Assembly (NCBI RefSeq): GCF_010548275.1
Contig: NZ_JAAGLT010000016.1
Coordinates: 62,001 to 126,000, forward strand
Source: Streptomyces sp. SID12488
Lineage (GTDB): Bacteria; Actinomycetota; Actinomycetes; Streptomycetales; Streptomycetaceae
Direction of reading: 5' to 3'
Length of the DNA stretch: 64,000 bases
This document shows positions 40,301-46,979 of the stretch, one piece after another. A program made the position numbers and the translations under genes. How positions within the stretch are numbered: position 1 is the stretch's first letter; each line of letters opens with the position of its first letter. The notes under the pieces were generated by a model, which worked only from the letters and a program-made list of their open reading frames with translations, made no database searches and was not told where the DNA came from.

Positions 40301-41191
40301 CGAACGGCGCCGCGGACCTTCGGCTCCGCGCTCCTGGACACCGAGCGGATCGTCGTCAACGGCGTCTCCTATCTCAACTCCGGTGCCCTGCTGCAGCGTT
40401 TCCGGGCGGCGCCCGAGTTCCTGGAGATACTCGAACCGGCCTTCCACTCGCTCGTCATGGGCGACACGAACACCGAGAACATCAAGATCACGAACAGTGA
40501 ACCCCTGCTGCACGCCCAGCGGTTGATCGAGTCCGGGGCGGACGAGGGGCAGGTGCGGGCGGCTCTCGACGCGATCACCGCCGACGCGCTCGGCATCAAG
40601 TTCCTCGACCCGCGCGCCATCGGCTTCAAGGGCGAGGGCCGGGACACACGCGACGACGCGATGTACGACAACAAGCCCTGGCACAACTCCATCGGCCACT
40701 ACGACGAGATCCACTTCGAGCAGTTCACGATGAACATGGAGGCCGGCGGGGCGGGGGCTGTTCCGCGCGTCGACATCTCCTTCCTGGACGGCAATCCGTA
40801 CCAACGGGCCTACCGGGTACGGGACGTGGTCGCGACCGGGGGCTCGGTCGACCCCGACTCCCCCGACGGTATGGAGGACTGGTTCGCGCCCGTGATGACG
40901 GCGGCGCTCGGGCTGGACGATCCCGGCTCGGCGTTCCTCCGGGACGACCCGTACTGGCTGATCCGGTTCGTCTTCATGATGGGCCAGCACTTCACGGCGA
41001 TGCCGCCCTTCCACTTCCAACAGGAGCTGGACGGCACCCTCGTCGACACCTACCGGACCCAGCGCCGCCCGGTCGCCATCTACTGCGAGGGCGTCAAGTG
41101 GCTGAACTGGGCCCTGGAGATGCTGGAGGGCACCCGGACCGAGTTCCTGGGACTCCGGGTGCCGCCGCTGCCGTACCGCACGGGCCACTGA
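37310..41191 (+). CDS. Acyltransferase / degenerate acyltransferase / kinase-like fusion protein
   Basis: This 1293-residue protein starts with GTG; I know no characterised homologue. Residues 37-420 are a FabD/PKS-type acyltransferase: FPGLGSR, nucleophile Ser137 in GESFG, His284 in AHSSRM, and ELGPGAK near 361. Residues 595-720 look like the core of a second acyltransferase (HYLEGGDPLGWLVALAVAGS), but the nucleophile position is replaced (Asp636 region), so it is probably structural. Residues 800-1293 look like an aminoglycoside-phosphotransferase/protein-kinase fold: Gly-rich NFGKGGSES, Lys851 in VRKILSE, catalytic loop VMGDTNTENIKI with Asp1052, and metal Asp1100 in FLDPR. It may therefore load an acyl group and phosphorylate a small molecule. 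It is cotranscribed with the 41215 gene (23-bp gap). Domain calls are by eye. Confidence 0.75.
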   Translation: MPRSLTHTVPNPATTATAPDRLTPVEDVRTKDRVRVAGFFPGLGSRAAYQNLGRTLLDSGVPEITALYEEAARALGVPGRPERLLPTAENLPGEPIERQGFIGAALLVHSLALDAFLRDRIDENGTPVGLVAYTGESFGILAAAVASGSLSVFDGVKIAQAFTPLMLLAAGTDPADATAPSYDGPFARAIAWYLPESVRRTPLVPEPSHVLAVRARTPDALATVLDEIRGSYPARDVELHKTYSPTQVNLYVRAGVKAGFDRFMAAYPHIATEELKDPTVFLAHSSRMRPARHALERFLDVNRIRFEEPRVPVVSNHDASLLTTAAGVRRGVLAMTDQVMASRDTCEILGGLDTDMVLELGPGAKSVQLLRDNDFAAPVLAYTGGEEDTETFLRAVTVVDSLMASLERLYAADERSREPQEPQHAPYDILRELFRLADRSEFCDDYFSRSLGRVITAEMLSPSREGSAAFYAFLETFQHTRNHREHIAVGRGELVVKARLKKRITGAAHEDPDLLGRATVELKVLDHAGNAVTRTVDTARPEVVVSHFDALAGVDAETMARRTRLLLDTQPTALQTYNRMLEGLHLDRLDRLDSLGDDTIPRIGHRVVYQYLLFDALVQHRPALFAQSDHYLEGGDPLGWLVALAVAGSLSPADAVVLFEQYERDEQDEQHQSHEARARARLEAVERMLERLAEAEIPLVSPEGVPVRSRRDLQDATRAVLLSGALDGGVRRVHLNGNCQVLALGSDLSPTGESLDTGRYDAHLVRITEPAESWKRRLNPDLDAFESACVLALTEENERVLHNARSRRLLSSTVYAYTHIDEAIVNFGKGGSESMTIFVRKAGEERITVRKILSEALTTAHWHPDGDGVMLPPFAKAAKQAEFLQSLPAPVRDYFPEVYDVLEREVPVGGPNHGPAHGSARTVGREVIYEMSYVAGDEVSRFVEKHTPPPAVVARLYEQIIRVLYEDVHSVGRVAAPGETLDISYFRKIEDRLALCRRTAPRTFGSALLDTERIVVNGVSYLNSGALLQRFRAAPEFLEILEPAFHSLVMGDTNTENIKITNSEPLLHAQRLIESGADEGQVRAALDAITADALGIKFLDPRAIGFKGEGRDTRDDAMYDNKPWHNSIGHYDEIHFEQFTMNMEAGGAGAVPRVDISFLDGNPYQRAYRVRDVVATGGSVDPDSPDGMEDWFAPVMTAALGLDDPGSAFLRDDPYWLIRFVFMMGQHFTAMPPFHFQQELDGTLVDTYRTQRRPVAIYCEGVKWLNWALEMLEGTRTEFLGLRVPPLPYRTGH

Positions 41192-41214
41192 CCGCTCGAC
41201 AGGAGGCACCTCTC

Positions 41215-42753
41215 ATGACGACCTCTCCCCTGGCACCAACTCCCCTGTCCCCGTTCGCCGTTCCCGTGGACGGTCTGCGTCACCTGTCGAACGAGACACG
41301 CGTGATGGCCACCCCGTGGAGCCGGATGGTCCGCGGGATAGGGCTCGGGCAGTATCCGATCCCGTACGACGCCCAGGGCGCCGCCCGGATCCGGCAGGCG
41401 TTCGGACTGCTGGCCGCGAAGGGCGTCGAGCGCGGCGCGTACACCCGGTTCTCGCGGCTGCTCGCGGACTTCGTCCTTGACGTCGTCGATCCGGGCCGTC
41501 CGCTGCGCCGCGCCGACCTGGAACTGCGGCTCGGCCCGGTTCTCGACGCCGTACGGGCGGAGGAGAACCCGTACTTCCGGATCATGGCCGGGTGCATCCT
41601 GATGGACGCCGTCGCCAAACTCGGCCTGGACAGAAGCCTGTTGGTGAACTCGCAGACGGACATCGACTTTCCGGCGGAGATGCTGGCCGTCGTCGACACG
41701 ATCGAGCCGGACCGGATCAAGGACGAGAACGCTGGCCGGCACGGCCACTACGAGAAGCTGTCCGCGTCCACCGCCGTGTTCCTGGCGATCGGCCAACTGG
41801 GGCTCGGCGACCGGCTGGTGATCGGGCGGCGCAACCATGTCCGGGAGGCGCTGGCGCTGCTGGAGAAGATCCCGGCACCGTTCTTCCGGGGGCGCGGCGG
41901 GGCCATGCTGCTGTCGGTGGTGGCGCTGCTCGGGCACGGGCGACTGGTCTCCGGCGAGGGTGGCGGAAGCGGTGAGGGTGCCGAGAGCGGCGCGGGGCGT
42001 GCGGGCCGGGACCACATCAAGGAGGTCCTCGACTACCTCGACCGGGCAGCGGAGTTGAACCTGCCGCCGGCGTTCCCGCAGCCCATGTCGGAGAGCTTCA
42101 CGGAGATCTATCCGCTGCTGACCATGCTCAACGCCATCGCCCTGACCGGCCGCCCGGAGGAGTATCTGACGTACGGCCGGGACCGGTTGGCGCAGGCGAA
42201 GGAGCTGCTGGCCCGGATCACCCCGGTCGAACGCACCCACATGGGCCTCTACTACATCGTCGCCCTGCACAACCTCGGCCGTCTGGACGATCAGGTCCCG
42301 GACCTGGACGCCCTGGTCGAGGACATCGTGGGCCAGTGGAAGCACATCGATCCCGGGGCGAACTACTTCCTCAACGGCATCTCGTACGCGTACATCATCC
42401 AGACGGCGATGCTGACGGGCCGTATGGACCTGATCGGCCCGGGCACGCTGGACCGCCTGGTGGACGGCTTCCCCGACCTCGACCGCACGGACGACGACCG
42501 GATCAACCGCCCGTACCCGTTCGCGTACACGCTGAACGTGCTGGCGGAGATCGGCGCCTCGGATCTCCTCTTCGAGCCCCGGGAGGCGTACGGCGGTGCG
42601 GCTCCCCTGGCCTGGGTCGTCGACCAGCTCTCCGAGGGCGGCCGGGAGGAGCACCGGCTGTACATGCTGAACCACGCCCTGGTGAGTTACGCGCTGCGGA
42701 TGCGAGGGGCGGCGCGGGGCGAAACTCCTTTGTTCCAGGGCGCGTTCGCATAG
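41215..42753 (+). CDS. Helical protein of unknown function, partner of the fusion enzyme
   Basis: The protein has 512 residues from ATG 41215, with AGGAGG upstream. I do not recognise a characterised family. The sequence is almost all helical, with repeated helix pairs such as STAVFLAIGQLGLGDRL, GGAMLLSVVALLGHGRL, LLTMLNAIALTGRPEEYL, and NYFLNGISYAYIIQTAMLTGR. This suggests an alpha/alpha toroid as in terpenoid cyclases, lanthionine cyclases or six-hairpin enzymes. A DRTDDDR sequence near residue 425 recalls, but does not match, the DxDD motif of class II terpene cyclases. No signal peptide or membrane helix is evident. Close coupling to the acyltransferase/kinase gene suggests a joint product. 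Confidence 0.7.
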   Translation: MTTSPLAPTPLSPFAVPVDGLRHLSNETRVMATPWSRMVRGIGLGQYPIPYDAQGAARIRQAFGLLAAKGVERGAYTRFSRLLADFVLDVVDPGRPLRRADLELRLGPVLDAVRAEENPYFRIMAGCILMDAVAKLGLDRSLLVNSQTDIDFPAEMLAVVDTIEPDRIKDENAGRHGHYEKLSASTAVFLAIGQLGLGDRLVIGRRNHVREALALLEKIPAPFFRGRGGAMLLSVVALLGHGRLVSGEGGGSGEGAESGAGRAGRDHIKEVLDYLDRAAELNLPPAFPQPMSESFTEIYPLLTMLNAIALTGRPEEYLTYGRDRLAQAKELLARITPVERTHMGLYYIVALHNLGRLDDQVPDLDALVEDIVGQWKHIDPGANYFLNGISYAYIIQTAMLTGRMDLIGPGTLDRLVDGFPDLDRTDDDRINRPYPFAYTLNVLAEIGASDLLFEPREAYGGAAPLAWVVDQLSEGGREEHRLYMLNHALVSYALRMRGAARGETPLFQGAFA

Positions 42754-42808
42754 GAGGTCGGGGGTTTCAGGCGCGTAGGGGGTGTCAGACACCCCCTGTC
42801 GTCGGGTG

Positions 42809-44257
42809 TCAGGCGCGCAGGGGGTTCGCGCGGGCCGCTGCCAGCAGGTACCAGGCGGTCGCGCCCGCGTGGCGGTACGGGTAGTAGCCGAAGCCGAAGC
42901 CTGTGTCGAGGGGGCTGGTCGCCGAGACGACCCCGGCGCGCTCGGGCAGGGCCAGACTGCCGACGGTCTGGCCGGTGCCGAGGAGTTCCTGGGCCCGCTC
43001 GATGGAGGCGATCAGCCGGTGGGCGCGTGCCTCGTCGCCGTGTCCGGCGCGGTCCCGGAGGGCGAGGGCGAGGTGCGCGGTCCCCTCGAACCAGACGCCG
43101 TTGCGGTCGGGCCTGGGCTGGAACGGGGCAATGGGGGTGTCCTCGGCGGCCAGCAGGCTCGCGGAGCTGAAGGTGACTCCCTCGTAGGACTGTCCCGCGG
43201 GCACCGTGCTGTTGGTGCGGTCCGCCCGGTCCAGGACGGCCAGTTCGGTGGCGGCCCAGTCCAACGAACCCGAGTAGCGGCGGGAGTTGAGGGCGAGGTG
43301 GGTCCAGGTCTGGGTGTCCTCGGGGATCGGGGACTTGTTGACGGTCACTCCGTCGTTGGTGCCCGTGTAGAAGAACCCGGCCCGCTGTGTTCCCACCGGC
43401 TCCCACATCTTCTCGACGAACGCCCGCGCCCTCGCCCGCCGTTGGCGCCACACCGGGTCCCCGGTGAGCAGGGCGAGCTGTCCGAAGAGGGCGACCAGGT
43501 CGGTGTTGTGCTCGGTCGAACTGAACGGCAGTTTCGCGTTGGCGCCGTCGACCCCGAACTTGTAGCCACCTAGGGGCTGTTGGGTGTCGGCGTTCACCTC
43601 GATCCAGGTGCCGATCCGTACGGCGGCGTCCAGGAAGCGGCGCTTCCCGGTCCGGCGGGCCAGCGCGGCGAGCGCGATCCCGGCCCAGGCCATGTCGCCC
43701 ACGGCAGTGCCGGTGAACCCGAACTGGGTGCCGACGTTGGCGGTGCCGTCGGCCCGCACGAACCCGTCGGGCTGGGCGACCCCGTCGTAGAAGACGTACG
43801 GCCCGACGTTGTAGGCCTGCCGGAGCCTGCCGTCGTCGTACACCGGGTCGTGCGTCTGCGCGTACCGCAGGGCGTCCCCGAGAGCGACGGCCCGGCGCAG
43901 GCCCGGCTCGGTGCGTGCGGCGAGGTGCGCGAGGATCGCGAGGGCGTTGTCGTAGGTGAACGCCGTGCTGAACAGGCCCGCCTGGTCGGAGTAGCTCTGG
44001 GTGAGGCGGATGTCTCCGTGGTCGGGGTAGGCGTCCATGGCGGCGGCGAGGAAGGCGCGGGCGCGGCGCTGGGCGGAAGTCCCGTAGCCGGTCCCGGAGT
44101 TGACGGCAGAGGTCGCGGAGGTGGCGGCGCCTGCCACGCCCGAGCCCGCGGCGGTGAGCACTGCGGCACCGAGGCCGACGGCACCGATGAGCGTGCGGCG
44201 GCTGAGCGCGGGGCCTGGTGCGTCTGGTGCGCCTTCTCTGTCGGGCCTGCCGTTCAT
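42809..44257 (-). CDS. Tat-exported six-hairpin glycosidase-like protein
   Basis: The protein has about 482 residues from ATG 44257, with GGAGGAG upstream. A twin-arginine signal (LSRRTLIGAVGLGAAVLTAA) leads into a domain with alternating helices and the motifs SYSDQAGLFSTAFTYDNALAILAHL, GDMAWAGIALAALAR, GVWFEGTAHLALALRD and GFGYYPYRHAGATAWYLLAA. These fit an (alpha/alpha)6 glycosidase or lyase fold. Exact activity and substrate are unknown. A TGAGAGCGCTCTCA palindrome 18 bp before the start indicates control by a LacI-family sugar regulator. It converges on the 41215 gene. Confidence 0.8.
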   Translation of the reverse strand: MNGRPDREGAPDAPGPALSRRTLIGAVGLGAAVLTAAGSGVAGAATSATSAVNSGTGYGTSAQRRARAFLAAAMDAYPDHGDIRLTQSYSDQAGLFSTAFTYDNALAILAHLAARTEPGLRRAVALGDALRYAQTHDPVYDDGRLRQAYNVGPYVFYDGVAQPDGFVRADGTANVGTQFGFTGTAVGDMAWAGIALAALARRTGKRRFLDAAVRIGTWIEVNADTQQPLGGYKFGVDGANAKLPFSSTEHNTDLVALFGQLALLTGDPVWRQRRARARAFVEKMWEPVGTQRAGFFYTGTNDGVTVNKSPIPEDTQTWTHLALNSRRYSGSLDWAATELAVLDRADRTNSTVPAGQSYEGVTFSSASLLAAEDTPIAPFQPRPDRNGVWFEGTAHLALALRDRAGHGDEARAHRLIASIERAQELLGTGQTVGSLALPERAGVVSATSPLDTGFGFGYYPYRHAGATAWYLLAAARANPLRA

Positions 44258-44275
44258 GGGTCTCCTCCACTGGGC

Positions 44276-44289
44276 TGAGAGCGCTCTCA
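44276..44289. promoter_or_regulatory. LacI-family-type operator
   Basis: TGAGAGCGCTCTCA is a perfect 14-bp palindrome with the central CG typical of LacI-family sites that control carbohydrate genes in Streptomyces. It lies just upstream of the glycosidase-like gene. Confidence 0.7.
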
Positions 44290-44387
44290 AACACGTGCGG
44301 GGGCTCATTCTGCTGGTGCGCCCGGGGCGGGTCAACGCCCTTGATGCGCATGCAGGTTGAACAGACTTAACCGTCCCGCAGAGAAAG

Positions 44388-44421
44388 GAAACCCCGAGCC
44401 AGGAGGGTGGCCCGGGGTTTC
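44388..44421 (-). terminator. Stem-loop downstream of the truncated 44442 gene
   Basis: GAAACCCCG pairs with CGGGGTTTC over a 16-base loop, directly after the minus-strand stop at 44442. Confidence 0.7.
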
Positions 44422-44441
44422 GGCAAAGGGGCGTCGCCCGG

Positions 44442-44627
44442 TCAGAGCAAGGACGAGGCGTTGCGCAACCGCGCGAACGACGTGTCCAGGCCGCGCTTCA
44501 GCAGGCGCGCGAGGGGCGCTTCCACGAACATCTCGACGCCTGTCCAGCCGTAGGCGGAGAACCGGAACCAGGTCGGCATGATCTCGTCGAGGGGCCGCTT
44601 GTCCCCCTCCGGGTGCAGGTCTGTCCC
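44442..44627 (-). pseudogene. C-terminal gene fragment, possible SRPBCC-type protein
   Basis: About 60 codons end in FRFSAYGWTGVEMFVEAPLARLLKRGLDTSF, then ARLRNASSLL, which looks like the conserved C-terminus of a larger protein, followed by its own terminator. Upstream the frame runs into the terminator and coding region of the lectin-protease gene, with no start or similarity. So it seems to be the tail of a gene cut off when the toxin cassette arrived. The family label is a guess. Confidence 0.45.
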
Positions 44628-44645
44628 TCGAAGGTCGGACGTGGA

Positions 44646-44673
44646 AAGGCGGCCTTCCGAAGAAGGCCGCCTT
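44646..44673 (-). terminator. Perfect 12-bp stem-loop after the lectin-protease gene
   Basis: AAGGCGGCCTTC pairs with GAAGGCCGCCTT around CGAA, 40 bp beyond the minus-strand stop at 44714. Confidence 0.8.
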
Positions 44674-44713
44674 GGCGGTCGCAGCCGCGCGCCCGTGGGA
44701 ACGGGTGCGGGTG

Positions 44714-45880
44714 TTACCAGGTCCACTTCTGTTCGTCGCCGGTCGTGCACGGCCACTGGATGACCCTGGTGCCGATGGTGGTGCTGCCGCTGGGGACGAC
44801 GAGGCACTTGCCGCTGTGCAGGTTGCGCACCCGGCCGATGCTGTCGTGGATCCAGACCTGCTCGTCGTCGCCGCTGCAGGCCCACTGGATGGCCTGGACG
44901 CCGTCCTCGACGCTGGCGCCAGGCATCGCGAGGCACTTCTGGCTGTTGCTGTTGCGGACGATGTAGCGGTCGCCGTTTCCGCCTGCGACATTCTCCAGGC
45001 GCCACAGCTGTTCAGTGCCGTTGCTGCAGGTCCACTGGAACAGCTGGGTGCCGTTGGCAGTGCTGTCGTTGGGGACGGCCAGGCACCTCTTGGTCCCGAT
45101 GTTGGTGAGGGGACGGAAGGCGTTGACGGAGGTCGCGACCCAGGAAGCGAGGCCGTCGACGCGGGCGGCGATGCCGCCGGTGCGGGTCTCGGCCGCATCG
45201 ATGCCGAAGCAACCACCCTGGTAGGAACGGCTGTTGAGGGCTGCCAACTGAGCGGTGCCGCCGACCGTGCGGGTGACGGGGCCGCCGGTGTCTCCCATGC
45301 AGGCGGCCGCGCCGTTCTTCCCGGTGACCGTGGCCGTGGTGGTGGCCGAGGCGTCCACCGACAGCGTGCCGGTGTGCAGGTTCAGCGGCGCCCACTCGGT
45401 CGCGGTACGCCCGTATCCGGCGAACGTCAGCTCCTCGCCCGTGGTGGGCGCGGTGGTGGCCAGGGCGATCGGGGTGACGTTGGTGACCGGGCGGTCCAGC
45501 CGGGCCAGGACGACGTCACGGTCGGTGCGGGGCACGAGCTCGACGACCTCGCGTACCGCGCCCGCGGTGCTGGTCAGGTCGGAGCGGCCGATGGTCGCGG
45601 TGGTCGTGAGGGCGGGCTTGCCCGCGGGCACCGAGATGCTCGTGGCCGGGTCGGCGGCGAAGCAGCTGGCCGCGGTGAGCAGCCACTGCCTGGCGACCAG
45701 GACGCCGGAGCAGCCGCGGTCGTGGTCGCCGATGACGATCTGCGCGGCGTAGGTGGCGTTGGCGGAGGGGGCGGGCGTGCCGCCGGTGACGGCGGACGCG
45801 GGCGTGGCGCCCAGCGCGACCGGGATCGCGAGCAGGGCCGCGGTGAACGCGGACAGACGCTTCGGTCTGGTGTGTCGCAT
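44714..45880 (-). CDS. Secreted trypsin-fold pseudoprotease with ricin-B lectin domain
   Basis: The protein has 388 residues from ATG 45880. Signal peptide: MRHTRPKRLSAFTAALLAIP to about residue 30. Residues 32-250 are a chymotrypsin-fold domain, but the catalytic His is Ser (LLTAASCF instead of TAAHC) and the catalytic Ser is Thr (GDTGGP instead of GDSGGP). Only the Asp (RDVVLARL) remains, so it should be inactive. Residues 255-388 form a ricin-type beta-trefoil with three QxW repeats (FQWTCSNGTEQLW, IQWACSGDDEQVW, IQWPCTTGDEQKW) that binds carbohydrate. It is downstream of the small secreted protein gene and divergent from the ALF toxin gene. It may act as a binding or assembly factor (inference). 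Confidence 0.85.
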   Translation of the reverse strand: MRHTRPKRLSAFTAALLAIPVALGATPASAVTGGTPAPSANATYAAQIVIGDHDRGCSGVLVARQWLLTAASCFAADPATSISVPAGKPALTTTATIGRSDLTSTAGAVREVVELVPRTDRDVVLARLDRPVTNVTPIALATTAPTTGEELTFAGYGRTATEWAPLNLHTGTLSVDASATTTATVTGKNGAAACMGDTGGPVTRTVGGTAQLAALNSRSYQGGCFGIDAAETRTGGIAARVDGLASWVATSVNAFRPLTNIGTKRCLAVPNDSTANGTQLFQWTCSNGTEQLWRLENVAGGNGDRYIVRNSNSQKCLAMPGASVEDGVQAIQWACSGDDEQVWIHDSIGRVRNLHSGKCLVVPSGSTTIGTRVIQWPCTTGDEQKWTW

Positions 45881-45960
45881 GACGTGATTCCTTGGGCTGG
45901 AGATCTGCGGGGCCGGTCCGGCACCCCGCACGACGAAGGACAAGAGGTTCTGGACGGGGA

Positions 45961-46354
45961 CTACTTGGCCGCTCGGATCTCCACGAGCATGTGCTCACGG
46001 CTCTGCTCGTCGGCGCTCTCGCCGACCGCGGTCCAGGTGTTCTTCTCCACGTCGAAGGACTTCTCCTCCGTACCGACCGTCATGTCGACCTCGGTCGCGT
46101 ACGTGTTGCCCTTGATGGCGTAGACCGAAGGGATCTCCAGGGTCAGCCAGCCGGAGGTGCCCTTCACCGCGAAGCAGATCTTGTCCGTCTTCTCACGGGC
46201 CCAGACCTCCAGCAGATCGGTCCCGCTCGCACAGTCGGCCAGCGTGATGTGCCCGTCCCCGCGCTTGAGGACGATGTTCTGCTCGGCCAGGATCTTGTCC
46301 GCGTTCGGGTAGGCGAAGTTCTCCACCGCGTACCCCGGGGCCTCGTCCGCGACC
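45961..46354. repeat. 394-bp near-identical repeat, copy 1
   Basis: This stretch matches 53349-53742 with only two base differences that I could find, while sequence on both sides diverges strongly. It encodes the last 130 residues of the small secreted protein. Confidence 0.9.
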
Positions 46355-46494
46355 GACGTGGCCGCCCCGGACGCGGCGGGCACCCCGCCCGACATCCCGG
46401 ACCACGCCAGCGCACCTGCGGCGATGGCGATCAGGGCGGTGCCCATGAATCTCCTACCGTGCGATCTCGCCTCTGTCACGACACGCGCCTTCAT
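45961..46494 (-). CDS. Small secreted protein of the toxin cassette, copy 1
   Basis: The protein has 177 residues from ATG 46494. A signal-anchor (MGTALIAIAAGALAWSGMSG) is followed by a domain of about 130 residues that begins ADEAPGYAVENFAYPNADKI and ends EHMLVEIRAAK, with two cysteines (ADCASG, KICFAVKG) that may form a disulphide. The same 130 residues occur unchanged in the 53349 gene. No known family was recognised. The gene lies between the pseudoprotease (downstream) and the divergent ALF gene, as in the second copy, so it may act as chaperone, carrier or partner of the toxin-like protein. Confidence 0.75.
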   Translation of the reverse strand: MKARVVTEARSHGRRFMGTALIAIAAGALAWSGMSGGVPAASGAATSVADEAPGYAVENFAYPNADKILAEQNIVLKRGDGHITLADCASGTDLLEVWAREKTDKICFAVKGTSGWLTLEIPSVYAIKGNTYATEVDMTVGTEEKSFDVEKNTWTAVGESADEQSREHMLVEIRAAK

Positions 46495-46979
46495 CCACAA
46501 TCCTTTAACTGTCAGCTCCGCACGGGTACGCCGGAGCACGTTTCGCGCACGGGTGTGAAGGTGACCGGAATTGATGTACGGCCCCCACCGCCGGCGCTGA
46601 AATAGGCCCATTGCCCACATGCCGGAAACACTCGAAATACCTATGGAACCCCACCCACCTGACCTCTTCGACTTCGCCAACTCTGGCAAACAAGATGGCT
46701 TTCGAGATCTCGGAATGAGGTTGGTCACACCTCTGAAGGTTGTACGGTCTTTCGCAAAGAACAAGCAAAAGGAACACGCTTCGCGAACGGCGCAAAACGG
46801 TCAAAGTTCGCTTCAGAAAACGTCCGCGCCCCCGCAAACCCCCAGTTCACACGCATGGTCCCTACTACCGCCCCCGCCGGTAGACACGACACTCTCCCCC
46901 GTCACGTACGCTCAACATAGCAAAGCGCCAGTCAAATGGAAAGTCTTTTCATGGGTTACCGAAAGCGTAAGCTCAGCAG
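46495..46979. other. 485-bp divergent promoter region, no gene
   Basis: This is the lowest-GC stretch of the window so far, with no convincing ORF, between the small secreted protein gene and the ALF gene. It contains a promoter-like TTGGTC...TACGGT at 46721-46748 that has a counterpart in the second cassette. Confidence 0.55.
46721..46748 (+). promoter_or_regulatory. Promoter-like element of ALF gene 1
   Basis: TTGGTC and TACGGT are separated by 16 bp. The segment GTCACACCTC...GGTTGTACGG is shared with 54126-54155 ahead of the second ALF gene. Confidence 0.4.

Noticed and set aside
39410..41209. Minus-strand open frame of 599 codons opposite the fusion enzyme
   Set aside because: Antisense shadow; no domain and no promoter, and the plus-strand frame has clear active-site motifs.
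41215..42753. Class II terpene cyclase assignment for the 512-residue protein
   Set aside because: Helical repeats fit a toroid, but the DxDD motif is not present in the right context, so no enzymatic name is given.
46495..46979. Extended N-termini of the 45961 and 54121 frames
   Set aside because: The extra residues lack ribosome binding sites and precede clear signal peptides; shorter starts at 46494 and 54337 are preferred.
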